Assembly (NCBI RefSeq): GCF_008831285.2
Contig: NW_022204545.1
Span: 1-22,998, forward strand
Direction: 5' to 3'
From: Nymphaea colorata
Lineage: Eukaryota; Streptophyta; Magnoliopsida; Nymphaeales; Nymphaeaceae
Length of the DNA stretch: 22,998 nucleotides
Shown one piece after another: positions 1 through 7,951 of the stretch; within the stretch, counting starts at the first letter, position 1, and every line of letters starts with the position of its first letter. The position numbers were made by a program, and so were the translations under genes. The notes under the pieces are model-generated. The model had not been told where the DNA came from. It ran no database searches and saw only the letters and a program-made list of their open reading frames with translations.

Positions 1-233
1 TCAAAATGGCAATAAGGGCTTCTTGACAACATCCATAATGTTGTAGTTGTCTAACTGATGATTTAATTTTGTGTTGAGCAGCTCCTGCATGCGTTTCCAA
101 ATCCAAGAGTCTTGAATGCACAAAATACCACCCAAGAATTCTAACATGGGCATCTTCATTGTCTCACTTCCCCATTTCATTCGATCACCATTGGTTTTCT
201 TCAAAAACGCTTCCATGAGGAGGCAGAAAGATC
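1..233 (+). repeat. Tail fragment of a ~708-bp unit at the left edge
   Basis: The window opens inside a tail (tcaaaatggcaataagggct) and runs to about 231-236, where tail sequence aaagatcct joins directly to atttgatcg of a 57-bp monomer 4. The fragment carries private differences from most tails (attttgtgttgagc, cattgtctcac, gatgaggagg modified to catgaggagg), so it is more diverged than units in the centre of the window. Confidence 0.85.
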
Positions 234-750
234 CTATTTGATCGAAACTTTGCTGAGTCTGCAACTAGTAGTGGGCTTGGATCAGTGGTCTTACCTCGAT
301 CCTAAAATTGTTGTATTCGAATTTGCATATTTCAAAAAGTTCATCAAAATGACAGTAAGGGCTTTCTTGACAACGCCCATAATGGTTGTAGTCGTCTAAC
401 TGATGATTTAATTTCACGTTGAGCAGCTCTTGCATGGGTTTCCAAATCCAAGAGTCTTGAAAGCACAAAATAGCACCCAAGAATTCTAAATGGGCATCTT
501 CATTGCCTCTCACTTCCCCATTTCATTCGATCACCATTGGTTTTCTTCAAAAACGATGAGGCTGAAAGATCCTCCAACAACACTCTAATTTCTCTTGGCA
601 TTCAACACCTCCATTTCATGCACTTCATAAAACGCATGATCCTATTGTAGGTCTGGATGACTAGTCTATCTCATCCAGAGGTTATGGAATTGGATATGGT
701 TGTGGGACTGGTCACAAAAATTGTTCGACGTTGATCTCGAAACGGGTGTA
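234..750 (+). repeat. Truncated unit Y (monomers 4-5, tail, alpha preamble)
   Basis: The unit begins inside monomer 4, so monomers 1-3 and the end of the preceding tail are missing. Monomer 5 starts at 280 and has an extra base (acctcgatcc). The tail lacks eight bases in aaaacgatgaggc compared with the usual aaaacgcttctaagatgaggc. The end carries the 'alpha' preamble (ggttgtgggactggtcac) and leads into A1. Confidence 0.85.
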
Positions 751-1458
751 GATCAGTGGTCTTATCTGATCCGAAAATCGTTGGATTTAGATCTCCGCAT
801 GTGCCTCGATCAGTTGTCTTATCTGATCCTGAAATTGTTGTATTGGGATTTGGCTAGGAGTCTAGATCGGTGGTCTCATCTGATAGCAAAATCGTTGTAT
901 TTGAAAATAGAAGGGGGCCACGATCAATTGTCTTATTTGATCCGAACTTTGTTGAGTCTGCAACTAGTAGTGGGCCTGGATCAGTGGTCTTACCCGATCC
1001 TAAAATTGTTGGATTCGAATTTGCTTATTTCAAAAAGTTCATCAAAATGACAGTAAGGGCTTTGTTGAAAACGTCCATAATGGTTGTAGTCGTCTAACTG
1101 ATGATTTAATTTCATGTTGAGCAGCTCCTGCATGGGTTTCCAAATCCAAGAGTCTTGAATGCACAAAATACCACCCAAGAATTCTAACATGGGCATCTTC
1201 ATTGCCTCTCACTTCCCCATTTCATTCAATCACCATTGATTTTCTTCAAAAACGCTTCTAAGATGAGAGTGAAAGATCCTCCAACAACACTGTAATTTCT
1301 CTTGTCATTCAACACCTTCCTTTCATGCACTTCACAAAACGCATGATCCTATTGTTGCTCTGAATGACTAGTCTTACCTCATCCAGAGGCTATTGAATTG
1401 GATATGGCCATGGGTCTGGCCTGAAGAATTGTAGGACGTTGATCTGGTAACGAGTGTA
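751..1458 (+). repeat. Unit A1 (708 bp)
   Basis: A-type markers are ctccgcatgtg after monomer 1, gatcagttgtc in monomer 2, ctgatagcaaaatcg in monomer 3 and gaaaatagaagggggcc before monomer 4. The tail has tttgttgaaaacgtcc and ttcaatcaccattgatttt. Monomers start at 751, 808, 865, 922 and 979. Unlike A2, A3 and A4 it is preceded by an alpha preamble. It ends with a beta preamble (ggccatgggtctggcc). Confidence 0.92.
990..1202 (-). other. Recurrent minus-strand open frame in the unit tail (70 codons), probably not a gene
   Basis: Nearly every unit has a minus-strand frame that starts MKMPMLEFLGGILCIQDSWI and runs back through the tail into monomer 5. Examples are 1202-990, 2582-2370, 6312-6100, 9816-9604 and 15635-15423. 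In D units one-base differences shift its start (MRGNEDAH form at 11205 and 17006), and in H4 it is likewise shifted. No domain is recognisable and there is no stop upstream that would define a gene. It might be the fossil of a captured coding fragment, or chance. Confidence 0.2.
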
Positions 1459-1479
1459 GATCAGTGGTCTTATCTGATC
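1459..1479 (+). other. Dyad box at the head of the 57-bp monomer (GATCAG-N9-CTGATC)
   Basis: The monomer head has perfect 6-bp inverted arms around a 9-bp centre. The box recurs every 57 bp within a unit, i.e. about five times per unit and well over 100 times in the window. In monomer 4 both arms change together (GATCAA and TTGATC), so pairing is kept. Monomer 3 of B units has one arm changed (GATCGG with CTGATC) and monomer 5 of most units has CCGATC, so the dyad is not universal. It could be a dimer-binding site, a hairpin, or an inherited accident. It does not match the CENP-B box consensus. Confidence 0.5.
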
Positions 1480-1743
1480 CGAAAATCGTTGGATTTAGAT
1501 CTTCGTATGTGCCTCGATCAGTGGTCTTATCTGATCCAGAAATTATTGTATTGGGATCTGACTAGGGGTCAAGATCGGTGGTCTCACCTGATCGAAAAAT
1601 CGTTGTATTTGAAACTTGTTGTGGGCCACGATCAATGGTCTTATTTGATCGAAACTTTGTTGAGTCTGCAACTAGTAGTGGGCTTGGATCAGTGGTCTTA
1701 CCCGATCCTAAAATTGTTGAATTCGAATTTGCTTATTTCAAAA
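1459..1743 (+). repeat. 57-bp subrepeat block, type example (five monomers)
   Basis: Monomers start at 1459, 1516, 1573, 1630 and 1687, an exact 57-bp register. Each begins with a GATC-bounded head of 21 bp (GATCAG-N9-CTGATC in monomers 1 and 2, GATCAA-N9-TTGATC in monomer 4), followed by a 36-bp body ending near gttgtatttg or similar. Two more decayed copies lie upstream: the sequence ctcatccagaggctattg aligns with ctgatccagaaattattg of monomer 2, and the segment before 1459 aligns less well. The same block occurs in almost every ~708-bp unit. GATC at both ends of the head gives a dense, periodic set of Sau3AI/DpnII sites. Confidence 0.93.
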
Positions 1744-2166
1744 AGTTCATCAAAATGACAGTAAGGGCTTTCTTGACAACGTCCATAATGGTTGTAGTCG
1801 TCTAACTGATGATTTAATTTCATGTTGAGCAGCTCCTGCATGCGTTTCCAAATCCAAGAGTCTTGAATGCACAAAATACCACCCCAAGAATTCTAACATG
1901 GGCATCTTCATTGCCTCTCACTTCCCCATTTCATTCGATCACCATTGGTTTTCATCAAAACGCTTCTAAGATGAGGCTGAAAGATCCTCCAACAACACTC
2001 TAATTTTTGTTGGCATTCAACACCTCCATTTCATGCACTTCACAAAACGCATGATCCTATTGTAGGTCTGGATGACTAGTATTATCTCATCCAGAGGTTA
2101 TGGAATTGGATATGGTTGTGGGACTGGTCACAAAAATTGTTCGACGTTGATCTCGAAACGGGTGTA

Positions 2167-2838
2167 GATCAGTGGTCTTATCTGATCCGAAAATCGTTGG
2201 ATTTAGATCTCCGTACGTGCCTCGATCAGTTCTCTTATCTGATCATGAATTTGTTGTACTGGGATTTGGCTAGGAGTCTAGATCAGTGGTCTCATCTGAT
2301 CGAAAAATCGTTGTATTTGATCCGAACTTTGTTGAGTCTGCAACTAGTGGAGGGCTTGGATCAGTGGTCTTACCTGATCCTAAAATTGTTGCATTCGAAT
2401 TTGCTTGTTTCAAAAAGTTCATCAAAATGACAGTAAGGGCTTTCTTGACAACGTCCATAATGGCTGTAGTCGTCTAACTGATGATTTAATTTCATGTCGA
2501 GCAGCTCCTGCATGGGTTTCCAAATGCAAGAGTCTTGAATGCACAAAATACCACCCAAGAATTCTAACATGGGCATCTTCATTGCCTCTCACTTCCCCAT
2601 TTCATTCGTTCACCATTGGTTTTCTTCAAAAACGTTTCTAAGATGAGGCTGAAAGATCATCCAACAACACTCTAATTTCTCTTGGCATTCAACACCTCCC
2701 TTTCAGTAACTTCACAAAACACATGATCCTATTGTTGCTCTGAATGACTAGTCTTACCTCATCCGGAGGCTATTGAATTGGATATGGCCATGGGTCTGGC
2801 TTGAAGAATTGTAGGATGTTGATCTGGTAACGGGTGTA
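2167..2838 (+). repeat. Unit C1 (672 bp, 36-bp deletion)
   Basis: C-type markers are ctccgtacgtg, gatcagttctc and gatcatgaatttg. Monomers 3 and 4 are fused: cgttgtatttgatccgaac lacks 36 bp between two copies of TATTTGA, as seen by comparison with unit A. The tail carries catgtcgagcag and ttcgttcacc. It ends in a beta preamble with ggatgttgatctggtaacg. Confidence 0.92.
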
Positions 2839-3546
2839 GATCAGTGGTCTTATCTGATCCGAAAATCGTTGGATTTAGATCTTTGTATGTGCCTCGATCA
2901 GTGGTCTTATCGGATCCAAAAATTATTGTATTGGGATCTGACTAGGGGTCAAGATCAGTGGTCTCACCTGATCGAAAAATCGTTGTATTTGAAACTAGTA
3001 GTGGGCCACGATCAGTGGTCTTATTTGATCGAAACTTTGTTGAGTCTGCAACTAGTAGTGGGCTTGGATCAGTGGTCTTACCCGATCCAAAAATTGTTGG
3101 ATTCGAGTTTGCTTATTTCAAAAAGTTCATCAAAATGACAATAAGGGCTTTCTTGACAACGTCCATAATGGTTGTAGTCGTCTAACTGATGATTTAATTT
3201 CATGTTGAGCAGCTCCTGCATGGTTTCCAAATCCAAGAGTCTTGAATGCACAAAATACCACCCCAAGAACTCCAACATGGGCATCTTCATTGCCTCTCAC
3301 TTCCCCATTTCATTCGATCACCATTGGTTTTCTTAAAAAAGGCTTCAAAGATGAGACAGAAAGATCCTCCAACAACACTCTAATTTCTCTTGGCATTCAA
3401 CACCTCCCTTTCATGCACTTCACAAAACGCATGATCCTATTGTAGGTCTGGTTGACTAGTCTTATCTCATTCAGAGGTTATGGAATTGGATATGGTTGTG
3501 GGACTGGTCACAAAAATTGTTCGACGTCGATCTCGAAACGGGTGTA
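2839..3546 (+). repeat. Unit D1 (708 bp)
   Basis: D-type markers are ctttgtatgtg, gtcttatcggatcc, gatccaaaaattattg, gattcgagtttgc, caataaggg, the short tail form tgcatggtttcc (one G or T fewer) and cttaaaaaaggcttcaaag. D1 has gatcagtgg at the head of monomer 4 where D2 and D3 have gatcaatgg. It ends in an alpha preamble. Confidence 0.9.
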
Positions 3547-4253
3547 TATCAGTGGTCTTAACTGATCCGAAAATCGTTGGATTTAGATCTCCGCATGTGC
3601 CTCGATCAGTTGTCTTATCTGATCATGAAATTGTTGTATTGGGATTTGGCTAGGAGTCTAGATCAGTGGTCTCATCTGATCGAAAAATCGTTGTATTTGA
3701 AAATAGTAGGGGGCCACGATCAATTATCTTATTTGATCTGTACTTTGTTGAGTCTGCAACTAGTTGAGGGCCTGGATCAGTGGTCTTACCTGATCCTAAG
3801 ATTGTTGCATTCGAATTTGCTTGTTTCAAAAAGTTCATCAAAATGACAGTAAGGGCTTTCTTGACGACATCCATAATGGTTGTAGTTGTCTAACTGATGA
3901 TTTAATTTCACGTTGAGCAGCTCCTGCATGCGTTTCCAAATCCAAGAGTCTTGAATGCACAAAATACCACCCAAGAATTCTAACAAGGGCATCTTCATTG
4001 CCTCCCACTTTCCCATTTCAGTCGAACACCATTGGTTTTCTTCAAAACGCTTCTAAGATGAGGCCGAAAGATCCTCCAACAACACTCTAATTTCTCTTGG
4101 CATTCAACACCTCCTTTTCAGGAACTTCACAAAACGCATGATCCTATTGTACCTCTGGATGACTAGTCTTATCTCATCCAGAGCCTATTGAATTGGATAT
4201 GGCTATGGGTCTGGTTTGAAAAATTGATGGACGTCAATCTCGTAATGGGTGTA
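3547..4253 (+). repeat. Unit E1 (707 bp)
   Basis: The E type opens with tatcag instead of gatcag (gtgtatatcagtgg, cttaactgatcc). Other markers are gatcatgaaattg, gaaaatagtaggg, gatcaattatc, gatctgtactttg, ctagttgagggcctgg, cctaagattgttgcattcg and the tail forms gacgacatcc and cacgttgagc. It ends in the 'gamma' preamble (ggctatgggtctggtttg). Confidence 0.9.
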
Positions 4254-4448
4254 GATCAGTGGTCTTATCTGATCTGAAAATCGTTGGCTTTAGATCTCCG
4301 CATGTGCCTCGATATGTGGTCTTATCTGATCCAGAAATTATTGTATTGGGATCTGACTAGGGGTCAAGATCGGTGGTCTCACCTGATCGAAAAATCGTTG
4401 TGGGAGTGGTCACAAAAATTGTTCGACGTCGATCTCAAAACGGGTGTA
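4254..4448 (+). repeat. Short unit F1 (195 bp)
   Basis: F has monomers 1-2 (4254, 4311) and the first 32 bp of monomer 3 (4368), then jumps at about 4396-4401 to the alpha preamble. The junction reads aaaatcgttgtgggagtgg, and both parents contain GTTGT (cgttgtatttg and ggttgtggga), a 5-bp overlap at the breakpoint. Markers are gctttagatctcc and gatatgtggtc at the head of monomer 2. The whole tail is missing. Confidence 0.92.
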
Positions 4449-5152
4449 GATCAGTGGTCTTATCTGATCCGAAAATCGTTGGATTTAGATTTTCGCATGT
4501 GCCTCGATCAGTTGTCTTATCTGATCCTGAAATTGTTGTATTGGGATTTGGCTAGGAGTCTAGATCAGTGGTCTCATCTGATAGAAAAATCGTTGTATTT
4601 GAAAATAGAAGGGGCCACGATCAATTGTCTTATTTGATCCGAACTTTGTGGAGTCTGCAACTAGTAGTGGGCTTGGATCAGTGGTCTTACCCGATCCTAA
4701 AATTGTTGGATTCGAATTTGCTTATTTCAAAAGTTCATCAAAACGACAGTAAGGGCTTTGTTGAAAACGTCCATAATGGTTGTAGTCGTCTAACTGATGA
4801 TTTAATTTCATGTTGAGCAGCTCCTGCATGGGTTTCCAAATCCAAGAGTCTAGAATGCACAAAATACCAGCCAAGAATTCTAATATGGGCATCTTCATTT
4901 CCTCACTTCCTCATTTCAATCGTCCACCAATGGTTTTCTTCAAAAACGCTTCCATGATGAGGCAGAAAGAACCTCCAACGACACTCTAATTTCTCTTGGC
5001 ATTCAACACCTCCCTTTCAGGAACTTCACAAAACGCATGATCCTATTGTTGCTCTGGATGACTAGTCTTATCTCATCCAGAGGCTATTGAATTGGATATG
5101 GCCATGGGTCTGGCTTGAAGAATTGTAGGACGTCGATCTCGTAATGGGTGTA
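4449..5152 (+). repeat. Unit G1 (704 bp)
   Basis: G-type markers are gattttcgcatgtg, ctgatagaaaaatcg, actttgtggagtctg, ttcaaaagttcatc (one A fewer), caaaacgacag, gagtctagaatgc, accagccaag, the shortened catttcctcacttcctc, and cctccaacgacac. It has gaaggggcc with four G, one fewer than G2 and G3, which shifts the reading frame of the 57-bp block. It ends in a beta preamble with gacgtcgatctcgtaatggg. Confidence 0.9.
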
Positions 5153-5860
5153 GATCAGTGGTCTTATCTGATCCGAAAATAGTTGGATTTAGATCTTCGT
5201 ATGTGCCTCGATCAGTGGTCTTTTCTGATCCAGAAATGATTGTATTGGGATTTGACTAGGGGTCAAGATCGGTGGTCTCACCTGATCGAACAATCGTTGT
5301 ATTTGAAACTAGTAGTGAGGCACGATCAATGGTCTTATTTGATCGAAACTTTGTTGAGTCTGCAACTAGTAGTGGGCTTCGATCAGTGGTCTTACCCGAT
5401 CCTCAAATTGTTGGATTCAAATTTGCTTATTTCAAAAAGTTCATCAAAATGACAATAAGGGCTTTCTTGACAACGTCCATAATGGTCGTAGTTGTCTAAG
5501 TGATGATTTAATTTCATGATGAGCAGCTCCTCCATGGGTTTCCAAATCCAAGAGTCTAGAATGCACAAAATACCAGCCAAGAATTCTAATATGGGCATCT
5601 TCATTGCCTCTCACTTCCCCATTTCATTCAATCACCATTGATTTTCTTCAAAAACGCTTCTAAGATGAGGCTGAAAGATCCTCCTACAACACTGTAATTT
5701 CTCTTGTCATTCAACACCTTCCTTTCATGCACTTCACAAAACGCATGATCCTATTGTTGCTCTGAATGACTAGTCTTACCTCATCCAGAGGCTATTGACT
5801 TGGATATGGCCATGGGTCTGGCCTGAAGAATTGTAGGACGTTGATCTGGTAACGAGTGTA
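5153..5860 (+). repeat. Unit H1 (708 bp)
   Basis: H-type markers are aaaatagttgg, gtcttttctgatcc, gaaatgattg, gatcgaacaatcg, agtgaggcacg, cttcgatcagtgg, cctcaaattg, gtctaagtgatg, catgatgagcagc and ctcctccatggg. The tail end has cctcctacaacactg. It is followed by a beta preamble with ctattgacttgg and aacgagtgta. Confidence 0.9.
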
Positions 5861-6568
5861 GATCAGTGCTCTTATCTGATCCGAAAATCGTTGGATTTAG
5901 ATCTTCGTATGTGCCTCGATCAGTGGTCTTATCTGATCCAGAAATTATTGTATTGGGATCTGACTAGGGGTCAAGATCGGTGGTCTCACCTGATCGAAAA
6001 ATCGTTGTATTTGAAACTAGTTGTGGGCCACGATCAATGGTCTTATTTGATCGAAACTTTGTTGAGTCTGCAACTAGTAGTGGGCTTGGATCAGTGGTCT
6101 TACCCGATCCTAAAATTGTTGAATTCGAATTTGCTTATTTCAAAAAGTTCATCAAAATGACAGTAACGGCTTTCTTGACAACGTCCATAATGGTTGTAGT
6201 CGTCTAACTGATGATTTAATTTCATGTTGAGCAGTTCCTGCATGCGTTTCCAAATCCAAGAGTCTTGAATGCACAAAATACCACCCAAGAATTCTAACAT
6301 GGGCATCTTCATTGCCTCTCACTTCCCCATTTCATTCGATCACCATTGGTTTTCATCAAAAACGCTTCTAAGATGAGGCAGAAAGATCCTCCAACAACAC
6401 TCTAATTTTTGTTGGCATTCAACACCTCCATTTCATGCACTTCACAAAACGCATGATCCTATTGTTGCTCTGAATGACTAGTCTTACCTCATCCAGAGGC
6501 TATTGAATTGGATATGGCCATGGGTCTGGCCTGAAGAATTGTAGGACGTTGATCTGGTAACGAGTGTA
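5861..6568 (+). repeat. Unit I1 (708 bp, close relative of B)
   Basis: I is B-like (cttcgtatgtg, gatctgactaggggtc, gttgaattcg) but opens with gatcagtgctctt and has cagtaacggc where B units have cagtaagggc. The tail has gatgaggcagaaag and tttttgttggc. It reads gagcagttcctgc where the other I units read gagcagctcctgc. It ends in a beta preamble and is followed by A2. Confidence 0.88.
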
Positions 6569-7276
6569 GATCAGTGGTCTTATCTGATCCGAAAATTGTT
6601 GGATTTAGATCTCCGCATGTGCCTCGATCAGTTGTCTTATCTGATCCTGAAATTGTTGTATTGGGATTTGGCTAGGAGTCTAGATCGGTGGTCTCATCTG
6701 ATAGCAAAATCGTTGTATTTGAAAATAGAAGGGGGCCACGATCAATTGTCTTATTTGATCCGAACTTTGTTGAGTCTGCAACTAGTAGTGGGCTTGGATC
6801 AGTGGTCTTACCCGATCCTAAAATTGTTGGATTCGAATTTGCTTATTTCAAAAAGTTCATCAAAATGACAGTAAGGGCTTTGTTGAAAACGTCCATAATG
6901 GTTGTAGTCGTCTAACTGATTATTTAATTTCATGTTGAGCAGCTCCTGCATGGGTTTCCAAATCCAAGAGTCTTGAATGCACAAAATACCACCCAAGAAT
7001 TCTAACATGGGCATCTTCATTGCCTCTCACTTCCCCATTTCATTCAATCACCATTGATTTTCTTCAAAAACGCTTCTAAGATGAGGGTGAAAGATCCTCC
7101 AACAACACTCTAATTTCTCTTGGCATTCAACACCTCCCTTTCAGGAACTTCACAAAACGCATGATCCTATTGTTGCTCTGGATGACTAGTCTTATCTCAT
7201 CCAGAGGCTATTGAATTGGATATGGCCATGGGTCTGGCTTGAAGAATTGTAGGACGTCGATCTGGTAACGGGTGTA
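6569..7276 (+). repeat. Unit A2 with mosaic tail (708 bp)
   Basis: The 57-bp block is A-type (ctccgcatgtg, ctgatagcaaaatcg). It reads ccgaaaattgttgg in monomer 1, shared with A3. The tail has gattatttaatttc, also shared with A3. From about 7090 the tail changes from the A form (gagggtg followed by ctgtaatttctcttgtc) to a G-like form (ctctaatttctcttggc, tttcaggaac), then gacgtcgatctggtaacggg, so the end of this unit is recombinant. Confidence 0.88.
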
Positions 7277-7756
7277 GATCAGTGGTCTTACCTGATCCTA
7301 AGATTGTTGCATTCGAATTTGCTTGTTTCAAAAAGTTCATCAAAATGACAGTAAGGGCTTTCTTGACGACATCCATAATGGTTGTAGTTGTCTAACTGAT
7401 GATTTAATTTCACGTTGAGCAGCTCCTGCATGCGTTTCCAAATCCAAGAGTCTTGAATGCACAAAATACCACCCAAGAATTCTAACAAGGGCATCTTCAT
7501 TGCCTCCCACTTTCCCATTTCAGTCGAACACCATTGGTTTTCTTCAAAAACGCTTCTAAGATGAGGCCGAAAGATCCTCCAACAACACTCTAATTTCTCT
7601 TGGCATTCAACACCTCCTTTTCAGGAACTTCACAAAACGCATGATCCTATTGTACCTCTGGATGACTAGTCTTATCTCATCCAGAGCCTATTGAATTGGA
7701 TATGGCTATGGGTCTGGTTTGAAAAATTGATGGACGTCAATCTCGTAATGGGTGTA
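7277..7756 (+). repeat. Truncated unit e2 (480 bp, exactly four monomers missing)
   Basis: Directly after gtgta the unit reads gatcagtggtcttacc and cctaagattgttgcattcg, which is monomer 5 of E followed by the E tail (gacgacatcc, cacgttgagc) and the gamma preamble. The length is 708 minus 228, and 228 is 4 x 57. The loss thus keeps the 57-bp register, as expected for slippage or unequal exchange between monomer 1 of one unit and monomer 5 of another. Confidence 0.92.
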
Positions 7757-7951
7757 GATCAGTGGTCTTATCTGATCTGAAAATCGTTGGCTTTAGATCT
7801 CCGCATGTGCCTCGATATGTGGTCTTATCTGATCCAGAAATTATTGTATTGGGATCTGACTAGGGGTCAAGATCGGTGGTCTCACCTGATCGAAAAATCG
7901 TTGTGGGAGTGGTCACAAAAATTGTTCGACGTCGATCTCAAAACGGGTGTA
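7757..7951 (+). repeat. Short unit F2 (195 bp)
   Basis: It is the same as F1, including the gatatgtggtc monomer 2 head and the cgttgtgggagtgg junction. The preceding gamma preamble has gacgtcaatctcg as in F1. Confidence 0.92.

Larger units (their letters stand above)
1459..2166 (+). repeat. Unit B1 (708 bp)
   Basis: B-type markers are cttcgtatgtg, gatccagaaattattg, gatctgactaggggtc, gaattcgaatttgc in monomer 5, a tail with tgcatgcgtttcc, ggttttcatc and taatttttgttggc, and an alpha preamble at its end. It reads gaaacttgttgtggg where other B units read gaaactagttgtggg. A +1 (accaccccaag) and a -1 (catcaaaacgc) in the tail cancel in length. Confidence 0.9.
1459..7276 (+). repeat. Higher-order repeat copy 1 (units B C D E F G H I A)
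   Basis: Nine unit types in a fixed order total 5818 bp. The same order of diagnostic variants returns at 9365-15183, shifted by 7906-7907 bp, and again from 15184. Matching unit starts include 2167/10073/15892 (C), 2839/10745/16564 (D), 3547/11452/17253 (E) and 4254/12160/17960 (F). Copies of the same type differ by a handful of bases where I compared them; C at 2167 and C at 10073 appear identical. Neighbouring types differ at many positions. This is the pattern of an HOR homogenised as a block. Confidence 0.93.

Noticed and set aside
723-750. CENP-B box (TTCG-N4-A-N2-CGGG) around ttcgacgttgatctcg and aacgggtg
   Set aside because: Both half-motifs occur close together, but the required spacing and the central A are not met in any preamble type I checked.
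1459-1743. CRISPR-like layout: a 21-bp palindromic head plus a 36-bp interval, five times
   Set aside because: The 36-bp intervals are related to one another rather than unique, the block is copied inside every ~708-bp unit, and no cas gene or leader is present. It is a degenerate 57-bp tandem monomer.
1849-1868. The short palindrome CAAGA-G-TCTTG in the tail as a regulatory site or terminator stem
   Set aside because: The arms are only 5 bp with a one-base centre, it is lost in G and H units (gagtctagaatgc), and no T run follows.
1750-2100. Transposable element or solo LTR in the ~290-bp tail
   Set aside because: No terminal TG...CA pair, terminal inverted repeat, target-site duplication, polypurine tract or poly(A) is seen, and the tail is present once in each unit in the same place except F, where the tail is deleted.
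4254-4448. The F deletion of 513 bp being 9 x 57, i.e. an in-register loss
   Set aside because: The breakpoint lies in the middle of monomer 3 and joins the preamble at GTTGT microhomology, and the tail has no visible 57-bp periodicity. The multiple of 57 is probably coincidence.
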